This document shows positions 1 to 5,229 of a stretch of DNA of 7,112 bases, one piece after another. Below the pieces are notes generated by a model, which saw only the letters and a list, made by a program, of their open reading frames with translations, ran no database searches and was not told the origin of the DNA. The stretch comes from Nitrososphaerota archaeon (GTDB lineage: Archaea; Thermoproteota; Nitrososphaeria; Nitrososphaerales; JACPRH01), in NCBI GenBank assembly GCA_029460375.1, contig JARPAQ010000154.1:1-7112 (forward strand). The letters are read 5' to 3'. Every line of letters starts with the position of its first letter. Position 1 is the stretch's first letter. A program made the position numbers and the translations under genes.

Positions 1-84
1 GCATTCTTCGAATTTCATCTGGCTGGGGTGGTCTTCATCTTCTTAGGCTTCATTATGAGTATGGGTTACCTGCGAAGAAGATAG
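1..84 (+). CDS. C-terminal end of a membrane-anchored protein (partial)
   Basis: Frame 1 is open from the window edge to a TAG at 82-84, giving 27 residues. They include a hydrophobic run (LAGVVFIFLGFIMSMGY) closed by RRR, which is typical of a last transmembrane helix with a positively charged cytoplasmic tail. The rest of the gene lies outside the window, so the family cannot be named. Only 48 bp separate its stop from the proposed tldD start, and a TATA-like element sits in that gap, so tldD probably has its own promoter. The reading frame is very short, so the call rests on composition and the well-formed membrane-anchor pattern. Confidence 0.6.
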   Translation, partial: AFFEFHLAGVVFIFLGFIMSMGYLRRR

Positions 85-98
85 AAGACATAGATTCA

Positions 99-107
99 TT
101 TATTTAA
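99..107 (+). promoter_or_regulatory. TATA-like box upstream of tldD
   Basis: TTTATTTAA lies in an A/T-rich patch between the upstream stop codon and tldD. Archaeal TATA boxes are usually centred about 26-27 bp before the transcription start, which puts the start near 129-133. That matches the second in-frame ATG (133) as a leaderless start and would leave the first ATG (121) outside the transcript. No Shine-Dalgarno sequence precedes either ATG, which also fits leaderless initiation. The call is by sequence and spacing only. Confidence 0.5.
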
Positions 108-132
108 TTAGCAAAAGTCTATGGCCAAACAT

Positions 133-1536
133 ATGCACACATCCCTCGACAGACTGCAGAAGGTTCTTGAAAGAACAGCCTCTGCCGCCTATGCAGAAGC
201 AAGATACCACAGCCGAATCCGAAACGAAATAGCGGTAGGCAACGGTGAAGTAGAAGAAGCAAAATCAACACGGGTAGAAGGAGTAGGCTTCCGAGTTCTA
301 GTGGACGGAGCGTGGGGCTTCAGCAGCACCAACGACACTTCAACACAGGCTATGCTGGACGCGTTGAAAGATGCAGTGGACATGGCTAAGATATCTGCTA
401 CAGCCAAAAAGAAAAAGGTGACTGGACTGGCAGAAGCAGAGCTGGCTAAAGGTGTATTCAGACCACCCATCAATGATCCGCTTGAGAACCACAGTCTAGA
501 AGAGAAGATGAAGCTAGTGATCGAGACCGAGAAGACTACCCGCCAACACTTCGATATTGTAAAGACCGCAGCCTGCAGCTACAGAGAGATAATTGATCAC
601 AAACTCATCACGACTACAGACGGTGCAGCAGCCGAGGTGTTCGACTCGAAACCAGAATTCCGCGTAACAGCCATAGCGTCACGAAACGGCGACCGTGTAA
701 GCGCAACTGAAACAGTCGGTGTAACAGGGGGGTGGAGAGACCTCTTCGACAAACGAGGTAGTGAAGAGATGTCTAAGCGGGCGGCTGAAACAGCCAAGAA
801 ACTCCTTGATGCCAAGCATCCTAAGGGGGAACGAGCCAAGGTTATACTTGACCCCGGTATGGTTGGGCTGATATCTCATGAGGCGGTAGGACACACAGTG
901 GAAGCAGATTTCGTCCTCTCCGGCTCGATTGTAAAAGGAAAAGTGGGTGAAACGGTTGCCAGTAGTCTTGTGACGCTTGTGGACAGCGGTCGTTCAGATA
1001 TAGTTGGGGCAGCTGCTGGAACTGTGCTTGTAGATGACGAGGGGGTGCTTGCCGGGAGGACTGTGATAATCAAAGACGGGGTTCTTGAGTCATATATTCA
1101 CAACAGAGAGACCGCGGCGGAGTTCGGAGTCGAGCCCACAGGTAATGCGAGGGCGTTCGAATATTCGGATGAGCCTATAATCAGGATGTGGAACACCTAC
1201 ATCGAGCCGGGTGACTATGTGCTGGGTGAGATGATAGGGGTGGTTGATCACGGCTACCTTTTGAAGGGGCCTAGAAGCGGCCAGGCTGACGCCAACGGTG
1301 AATTCATGTTTGGAGCACAAGAAGCATACTTGATAGAGAAGGGTGAGGTCAAGGATCTATTGAGAGGGGTTACAATAAGCGGCAGCGCATTCGACGTTCT
1401 GCAGACGGTTGATGCGCTGGGCAGAGATTTCGCCTATGACATAGGTGCGGGGTACTGTGGGAAGCGGCAGTTGGCGAAGGTTGATGGAGGGGGGCCTTAC
1501 CTTAGATGTGTAGCTCTGATAGGAGGTGTTCAGTAG
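133..1536 (+). CDS. tldD: TldD family zinc metalloprotease
   Basis: This is the catalytic subunit of the TldD/TldE (PmbA) protease, a cytoplasmic enzyme that degrades unfolded peptides. In E. coli it is known for microcin B17 maturation and CcdA turnover. Numbered from the ATG at 133 (467 aa), the protein has the HExxxH-type motif HEAVGH at residues 249-254 (bases 877-894), whose two His are zinc ligands and whose Glu is catalytic. The family's third ligand, a Cys near the C terminus, is present in GYCGK (C442). Length is normal for the family, and the N-terminal domain (about 5-220) is followed by the catalytic C-terminal domain. An in-frame ATG at 121 adds four residues. I prefer 133 because the TATA-like box at 99-107 places transcription start there and no ribosome-binding site is visible. 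It abuts pmbA with no gap, as expected for a heteromeric pair. The physiological substrate in this archaeon is unknown. Confidence 0.93.
   Translation: MHTSLDRLQKVLERTASAAYAEARYHSRIRNEIAVGNGEVEEAKSTRVEGVGFRVLVDGAWGFSSTNDTSTQAMLDALKDAVDMAKISATAKKKKVTGLAEAELAKGVFRPPINDPLENHSLEEKMKLVIETEKTTRQHFDIVKTAACSYREIIDHKLITTTDGAAAEVFDSKPEFRVTAIASRNGDRVSATETVGVTGGWRDLFDKRGSEEMSKRAAETAKKLLDAKHPKGERAKVILDPGMVGLISHEAVGHTVEADFVLSGSIVKGKVGETVASSLVTLVDSGRSDIVGAAAGTVLVDDEGVLAGRTVIIKDGVLESYIHNRETAAEFGVEPTGNARAFEYSDEPIIRMWNTYIEPGDYVLGEMIGVVDHGYLLKGPRSGQADANGEFMFGAQEAYLIEKGEVKDLLRGVTISGSAFDVLQTVDALGRDFAYDIGAGYCGKRQLAKVDGGGPYLRCVALIGGVQ
1522..1528 (+). promoter_or_regulatory. Shine-Dalgarno site of pmbA inside the end of tldD
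   Basis: GGAGGTG matches the archaeal 16S 3' end very well and lies 8 nt before the ATG at 1537. It is embedded in the last codons of tldD. This fixes the pmbA start and argues for co-transcription, with the second gene translated from its own strong site while the first gene looks leaderless. Confidence 0.85.
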
Positions 1537-2886
1537 ATGAGGCTCTCTGAAGATGATCTGTTGGAGGTATGCAGCTTCGCTGTCAAGAAGGCTGTTGAAC
1601 GGGGTGCGGATGAAGCTGAAGCATACGGGATATCCTCTGTGGAGACTGAAGCGTCGTTAGAGCGTAACGATGTAACTCTCGGCAAGTTTCATCAAGCATC
1701 GGGTATAGGGATAAGAATCCTGAAAAATACGGCTCTCGGCTTCTCATCGATCAATACACTGAGCAGAGAAGAGGTAGCAGCATCTGTAGAGGCCGCAATT
1801 AAGATAGCGTCCAAGGGTTCACCAGATAAGTATAACACGTTACCGAAGCCCTCCAGCATACAGAAAGTATCGGGCATACTTGACCCTGAAGCTGAGAACT
1901 TCCGCCCAGAGGACGCCCTAAGAAACGCGGTTAATATGCTCCAAACGGCAAGAGGATACGATAAACGAGTAACCGTTGACAGTGGAGTCTTCAACACTTC
2001 GCTCACCTCACATACGGTTGTGAACTCAAACGGGGTTGAATGCGGAGAGTCGACGAGCAACTTCGTGTGGTTCATCATGGGTATGGCTGTAGATGGAGGT
2101 GAAGTGTCAAGTTTCGACTTTCAGTTCAATGGAACACATCATGTTAAGAAAATAGATGTGGTTGAGACTGCTCGTAGTTTCGCGGAGAATGTAGTAGGCT
2201 CTCTCGGCTCGAAGAGGTGTGATGTGTTTAAGGGGACGCTTATCTTGAGTCCGCAGGCGGTGGTTGAACTGATCGTCCCGACGTTGGTGAGTTCTGTTAA
2301 TTCGAATAATGTTCAGAAGGGGCGTAGTAGGTTTATCGGGCGGTTGGGTGAAGAGGTTGCTAGTAGAGATCTGACGGTTGTCGATGATGCGGCTTGGTCT
2401 GAAGGGTTAGCTGCTTCGAGCTTCGACCGTGAAGGTGTTCCGCACAGTCCGTTACCTATTATTGAGAATGGTGTTCTCAGATCCTTCCTATATAACACCT
2501 ATACTGCTGGTAGAGATGGTGTGGATAGTACGGGTCACGCCGCTGGGGATGAAGAGTCTTCACCGCGGGTAGGTGTGACGAACATTATCCTCCGACAGGG
2601 AAGCTCAACATTTGAGGATATGCTGGGTGAAGTTGAAAGAGGCATACTTGCAACAAGGTTTTCGGGCAACGCCAACCCCATAAGCGGTGACTTTTCAGGC
2701 GTAGTTAAGGGCGGCCACCTTATAGTAGGCGGAGAGAAGGTGCACCCGTTGAAAGAGACCCTGATAGCTGGAAACATATTTGAACTTCTCAAAAACATAT
2801 CGGGCCTATCAAAAGAGAGGCGGAAAATATTCCACTACCTCCTACCCTACATAAGAGCAGAAGACATCTCCGTAACAAGCGGCTGA
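1537..2886 (+). CDS. pmbA: PmbA/TldE family protease partner subunit
   Basis: This 449-aa protein belongs to the same family as its upstream neighbour. In characterised pairs it is the non-catalytic partner (TldE/PmbA) that encloses the substrate cavity with TldD. The N-terminal part (about residues 8-90: GADEAEAYG, then GKFHQASGIGIRILKNTALGF) and the C-terminal half (from about 230: LILSPQAVVELI, then DREGVPHSPLPIIENGVL and STGHAA) follow the PmbA pattern. The position equivalent to TldD's HEAVGH reads SPQAVVELI, so both His ligands and the catalytic Glu are absent, and no GYCGK-like Cys motif ends the protein. That distinguishes it from TldD. The start is set by a strong GGAGGTG 8 nt upstream, directly after the tldD stop. 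Length is normal and there is no sign of damage. It should act only as a complex with TldD. Confidence 0.92.
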   Translation: MRLSEDDLLEVCSFAVKKAVERGADEAEAYGISSVETEASLERNDVTLGKFHQASGIGIRILKNTALGFSSINTLSREEVAASVEAAIKIASKGSPDKYNTLPKPSSIQKVSGILDPEAENFRPEDALRNAVNMLQTARGYDKRVTVDSGVFNTSLTSHTVVNSNGVECGESTSNFVWFIMGMAVDGGEVSSFDFQFNGTHHVKKIDVVETARSFAENVVGSLGSKRCDVFKGTLILSPQAVVELIVPTLVSSVNSNNVQKGRSRFIGRLGEEVASRDLTVVDDAAWSEGLAASSFDREGVPHSPLPIIENGVLRSFLYNTYTAGRDGVDSTGHAAGDEESSPRVGVTNIILRQGSSTFEDMLGEVERGILATRFSGNANPISGDFSGVVKGGHLIVGGEKVHPLKETLIAGNIFELLKNISGLSKERRKIFHYLLPYIRAEDISVTSG

Positions 2887-3023
2887 AAACCGTTAATAGC
2901 ATATATCTCCATCCAGAGATTTGAGGTTCCAGAGGTGTTCAGCGCAGCATCGACGGGCAATCTGACCTCCAGACGGGATGAAGACCACGCGTTGAACGCC
3001 GGAAACACCATTCTAGACTAAAC
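2887..3023 (+). other. Non-coding spacer between pmbA and the tRNA-Ala promoter
   Basis: No convincing reading frame is seen. Two small folds are visible. ATCTC (2905-2909) pairs with GAGAT (2916-2920) around a 6-nt loop, but no T-run follows it, so it is a poor terminator candidate. Farther on, GAGGT (2932-2936), a 3-nt bulge and CAG (2940-2942) pair with CTG (2962-2964) and ACCTC (2965-2969). That makes an 8-bp bulged stem around a 19-nt loop. I cannot assign a function to either. Confidence 0.3.
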
Positions 3024-3030
3024 CTTAAAT
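3024..3030 (+). promoter_or_regulatory. TATA-like box of tRNA-Ala
   Basis: CTTAAAT lies 27-33 bp before the first base of the tRNA (3057), the usual distance for an archaeal TATA element serving a tRNA whose transcription starts at or just before the mature 5' end. The adjoining upstream AAAC could be part of a TFB recognition element, but this is weak. Confidence 0.5.
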
Positions 3031-3056
3031 CAAGAACGGCTGATGACTCACATATC

Positions 3057-3151
3057 GGGCCGGTAGTTCAGTGGTAGAAACAGACACAACCTGCTAAAGT
3101 ATCTGCCTCGCACGCGGAAGGTCGGGGGTTCAAATCCCCCTCGGTCCACCA
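3057..3151 (+). tRNA. tRNA-Ala (anticodon CGC) with a D-arm intron
   Basis: A full cloverleaf can be folded by hand. The acceptor stem is GGGCCGG with TCGGTCC (3141-3147), including the G3-U70 wobble that marks alanine tRNAs. Discriminator A (3148) and an encoded CCA (3149-3151) follow. The T arm is GGGGG-TTCAAAT-CCCCC (3124-3140). The anticodon stem is TCTGC/GCGGA around CTCGCAC, with anticodon CGC at 3109-3111, reading GCG. The D arm closes only if 20 nt are removed: GTTC (3066-3069), loop AGTGGTA, then GAA (3077-3079), T (3100) and A26 (3101). After splicing it has 75 nt including CCA, a standard size. The G10-U25 pair in the D stem is a wobble. It has its own TATA-like box and a T5 run downstream, so it is probably transcribed alone. 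Confidence 0.93.
3080..3099 (+). other. 20-nt tRNA-Ala intron at position 24/25
   Basis: These 20 bases are surplus to the D arm. The flanks fold as a relaxed bulge-helix-bulge motif. Exon GTAG (3074-3077) faces CTAA (3094-3097) with three Watson-Crick pairs and one G-A mismatch. A 3-nt bulge AAA (3078-3080) follows, then inner stem CAG (3081-3083) with CTG (3091-3093) around a 7-nt loop. The second 3-nt bulge is 3098-3100. Cutting after the second base of each bulge removes exactly 3080-3099. Shifting the cut by one base either way loses the helix. There is no outer helix, so it is the relaxed HBh' class known for non-canonical archaeal introns. Confidence 0.8.
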
Positions 3152-3155
3152 ATGC

Positions 3156-3160
3156 TTTTT
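3156..3160 (+). terminator. T-run terminator after tRNA-Ala
   Basis: Five consecutive T residues begin 5 nt after the encoded CCA. Archaeal RNA polymerase terminates at short T-runs without needing a hairpin, so this is a likely end for the tRNA transcript and would separate it from the ABC operon downstream. Confidence 0.55.
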
Positions 3161-3245
3161 GGGAGCCTTGAGCATTCGAGGCGTCATTGGAATTAGGTTG
3201 GTTTAGCCATAGCCAAGGCTCGTAAAACTCATAAGTAATGCTCCC
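3161..3245 (+). repeat. Overlapping inverted repeats in the leader of the ABC operon
   Basis: GAGCCTTG (3163-3170) is a perfect 8-bp inverted match to CAAGGCTC (3214-3221). GAGCATT (3170-3176) is a perfect 7-bp match to AATGCTC (3237-3243). GGGAGC (3161-3166) can also pair with GCTCCC (3240-3245). The first two pairings cross each other and the third competes with both, so they are alternative or pseudoknotted folds. The region is non-coding and lies between the tRNA terminator and the permease start. I see no known riboswitch consensus. It could be a structured 5' leader, a site for a dyad-binding regulator, or chance. Confidence 0.4.
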
Positions 3246-3297
3246 TAAGTCTTTCCTTTGTACGCTGTTTGTCAGTTGAATAAGGGAGAACTAAAAG

Positions 3298-4419
3298 TTG
3301 AACACATTTACTTTCGGCATCAGGAATATGGGGAGGAGGAAAGGAAGGGCATCGCTGGCTATCCTAGGCATAGCCGTAGGGGTTATGCTAATCACTTCTC
3401 TCCTACTTATTATGGACGGACTGGAGAGTGGCATAGCGGAGTCTGTGGAACTTCTAAGTGGTAACCTCATAGTTCAGAAGAAAGGCGCAGTAGATCTGCC
3501 GTTTTCCATTGTGAACATATCTTTAGTCGATTCTCTTAAGGCGAACAAAGATATTAGAGCCGTGAGTCCAGAGATCTATGTGGTTCAGAGGATAGATGAA
3601 GGTGGGCTTCTGGGCTTTGTCAGTGTCATAGGCGTAACCGAATCCTATAGGGAGATGGTCTCCCCGGCTTACATCAAGGAGGGCGAGGTCTTTCATGAGA
3701 ATGATACAGGAAAGGCGACCGTGGGGATAAAGCTGGCGGATCGGTTGAACATTGGCTTAGGCGATACTCTCTCGCTGGACACTTATGAGTTCACTATTAC
3801 CGGCATCTTTGAGACCAACACTCTCATCGACGCCAGCACACTTCTCGTTCCGATAGAGGACGCTAGGAGGATGTCCGGCTTACCTAAGGAAGTTGTGAAT
3901 GTTATCGAAGTCAGGCCGGTCAGCCCAGATCGAGCAGATGCAATCAGGGAGTACGTGGAGGCTCGGTATGACGGCTACGAGGTCATCTACCCACAGGATC
4001 TTCTTGAAGAAGGGGAGGAGATAATGGATACTCTTAGAGGGGTAGTCTGGATAGTCTCCTCCATAGCCGTGATAGTAGGGGGTATAGGAATCGCCAACGC
4101 CATGCTGATGAGTGTCCTAGAGAGAACCCCAGAGATAGGAGTTCTGAAGGCCACTGGTTGGAGCAACTTTGATGTTGGGTACTCAGTGGTTTTGGAAGCT
4201 TTTGGGATAGGACTTATTGGGGGAACAGTTGGCATAATACTCGGCATAGGGTCTTCTTTCGCAGCAGAGAACATCATCCCGAACCTTCCAGTACGTCTAT
4301 CATTGATTCCTATCTTGCAGAGCTTCATCTTTGCCATAGGGTTGAGCATATTGAGCGGCATATACCCGGCTCTTAAGGCTGGGAGAATCCCTCCTCTAGT
4401 AGCAATAAGGGGTGAATAA
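3298..4419 (+). CDS. MacB/FtsX-type ABC transporter permease
   Basis: This 373-aa integral membrane subunit has the MacB/LolCE/FtsX layout. An amphipathic N terminus (IRNMGRRKGR) leads into TM1 (about residues 17-39), a large extracytoplasmic domain (about 45-240), then three C-terminal helices (about 248-271, 293-320 and 333-354). The loop after TM2 carries ERTPEIGVLKATGWS (275-289), the coupling segment that contacts the ATPase. The C terminus, IYPALKAGRIPPLVAIRGE, is the usual family ending. The start is TTG at 3298. The codon two before it is an in-frame TAA, GGGAG lies 7-8 nt upstream of the TTG, and the next start (ATG 3328) would cut the amphipathic helix. The ATPase gene follows within 1 nt. 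Members of this family use ATP hydrolysis to drive conformational work across the membrane (lipoprotein extraction, peptide or drug export) rather than classic channelling. No MacA-like partner or substrate clue is present, so the substrate is unknown. Confidence 0.9.
   Translation: MNTFTFGIRNMGRRKGRASLAILGIAVGVMLITSLLLIMDGLESGIAESVELLSGNLIVQKKGAVDLPFSIVNISLVDSLKANKDIRAVSPEIYVVQRIDEGGLLGFVSVIGVTESYREMVSPAYIKEGEVFHENDTGKATVGIKLADRLNIGLGDTLSLDTYEFTITGIFETNTLIDASTLLVPIEDARRMSGLPKEVVNVIEVRPVSPDRADAIREYVEARYDGYEVIYPQDLLEEGEEIMDTLRGVVWIVSSIAVIVGGIGIANAMLMSVLERTPEIGVLKATGWSNFDVGYSVVLEAFGIGLIGGTVGIILGIGSSFAAENIIPNLPVRLSLIPILQSFIFAIGLSILSGIYPALKAGRIPPLVAIRGE
4409..4415 (+). promoter_or_regulatory. Shine-Dalgarno site deciding the ATPase start
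   Basis: GGGGTGA overlaps the last codons of the permease and lies 5 nt before the TTG at 4421, a good archaeal spacing. A GTG at 4412 sits inside this site and could extend the ORF by three residues, but it would then lack a ribosome-binding site. This supports TTG 4421 as the start and tight translational linkage of the two subunits. Confidence 0.6.
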
Positions 4420-4420
4420 A

Positions 4421-5104
4421 TTGCCCAATGAAATCATCGAGACAATAGGACTAACAAAAGAGTACCGACTCGGCCAAACCTTAGTTCACGCATTGAGAGG
4501 AGTGGATATGAAAGTGGCGAAGGGCAGTTTTATGAGCATGGTGGGACCAAGCGGCAGCGGAAAGACCACACTCCTGAACATAATTGGCGGCCTAGATAAG
4601 CCCACCAGCGGTAGGATGCTGTTGGATGGCCTCGACATCACTACGTTACCCGAGAGAAAACTTCATAGAATAAGGCGTGTCAAAATAGGATTCATTTTTC
4701 AGCACTTCTACCTTATCCCTACGCTTACAGCTCTAGAGAACGTGTTAGTGCCAACAATACCCATGAAGAGTTCGCACTTCGAAGACAAAGCCGAGAAACT
4801 CCTATCATTTGTAGGTCTGACGGAAAGGGAGAAGCATAGGCCCAATCAGCTCAGCGGAGGAGAGCAGCAAAGAGTAGCTATCTGCAGAGCCCTGATCAAT
4901 GAACCCGAAGTACTACTATGTGACGAGATCACAGGAGAGCTCGACACTGAAACCGGCGAACAGATTGTTCGTCTACTCAAAAGGATCAACCAAGAGAGGA
5001 ATCTAACTATCCTGCTGATAACTCACGACCAAAGAGTTGCTTCTGAAAGTGACAGGATTATCACCCTTCTAGACGGCAGAATCGTTGCTGACAAAGCACG
5101 TTAA
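4421..5104 (+). CDS. ABC transporter ATP-binding protein (MacB/LolD type)
   Basis: This 227-aa ATPase (from TTG 4421) is the cytoplasmic energy-coupling subunit for the permease just upstream. All nucleotide-binding motifs are visible. Walker A GPSGSGKT is at residues 42-49, and the Q-loop Gln is at about 94 in FIFQHFYLIPTLTALENV. The signature LSGGEQQR is at 145-152. Walker B VLLCDE is at 164-169 and ends in the catalytic Glu. The switch His is at about 202 in LLITHD. The Q-loop surroundings and the signature are those of the LolD/MacB/FtsE branch. One oddity is the D-loop region, which reads DEITGELD where the branch usually has DEPTGNLD, so Pro and Asn are both changed. Length is typical. 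A GTG at 4412 is a possible alternative start overlapping the permease stop. The pair forms a two-gene operon, and the next gene starts 109 bp later behind its own leader. Confidence 0.92.
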   Translation: MPNEIIETIGLTKEYRLGQTLVHALRGVDMKVAKGSFMSMVGPSGSGKTTLLNIIGGLDKPTSGRMLLDGLDITTLPERKLHRIRRVKIGFIFQHFYLIPTLTALENVLVPTIPMKSSHFEDKAEKLLSFVGLTEREKHRPNQLSGGEQQRVAICRALINEPEVLLCDEITGELDTETGEQIVRLLKRINQERNLTILLITHDQRVASESDRIITLLDGRIVADKAR

Positions 5105-5131
5105 ATCTGAACTATACAATCTAGCCTTCTC

Positions 5132-5172
5132 CACCTTTGTCAAGGGTGAGGTTGATGGATACTCTTACATAG
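5132..5172 (+). promoter_or_regulatory. Leader hairpin and 5-codon mini-ORF before the antiporter
   Basis: CACCTT (5132-5137) pairs with AGGGTG (5143-5148) around a 5-nt loop, a 6-bp stem with one G-U pair. Its 3' arm contains a Shine-Dalgarno-like GGGTGAGG that precedes an ATG at 5155, which opens a five-codon frame (MDTLT) ending at TAG 5170-5172. No T-run follows, so it is not an obvious terminator for the ABC operon. It may be a translated leader peptide with a maskable ribosome-binding site, or a decayed gene start. A TATA-like ACTATACAAT at 5111-5120 could drive transcription from near 5142, which would omit the 5' arm of the hairpin. The call is weak. Confidence 0.25.
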
Positions 5173-5188
5173 TTCTTAGGCAGTCTGG

Positions 5189-5229
5189 ATGTCTGCGGCC
5201 GAGTTGAAGCTTTATGTCTGCAGTTGAAG
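5189..5229 (+). repeat. Imperfect direct repeat spanning the antiporter start codon
   Basis: ATGTCTGC...GTTGAAG occurs twice, at 5189-5209 and 5214-5229. The two copies differ mainly by a 5-nt indel (GGCCGA versus A between the shared blocks). The second copy begins with the antiporter ATG. The first also begins with ATG but is in another frame, encoding 12 codons that start MSA and stop at 5225-5227, overlapping the antiporter start. This looks like a short duplication of the start region. Confidence 0.6.

Noticed and set aside
1692..2078. 128-codon minus-strand frame inside pmbA
   Set aside because: It lies wholly inside a strongly supported gene on the other strand, lacks domain-like sequence, and is a codon-bias shadow. 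The other minus-strand frames in this window are the same.
121..2886. Compositional shift within tldD and pmbA suggesting recombination
   Set aside because: Some stretches look richer in A/C-ending codons and others in G/T, but both proteins are intact and full-length, and I cannot measure significance by eye.
2975..3045. Possible C/D-box small RNA (GGATGAA near 2975, CTGA at 3040)
   Set aside because: The C box is imperfect, no D'/C' pair is clear, and the tRNA-Ala TATA-like box would fall inside it.
3161..3245. Second tRNA or tRNA remnant after tRNA-Ala
   Set aside because: I could find no T-arm consensus (GGTTCAA-type loop) or acceptor stem, only the inverted repeats described above.
3258..3464. 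68-codon ATG frame overlapping the permease start
   Set aside because: It runs in another frame over the conserved N terminus of the permease, has no recognisable composition, and the permease start has its own ribosome-binding site.
3987..4361. 124-codon minus-strand frame inside the permease
   Set aside because: It is antisense to the conserved C-terminal helices of the permease. Its Ile/Pro-rich composition mirrors the membrane codons.
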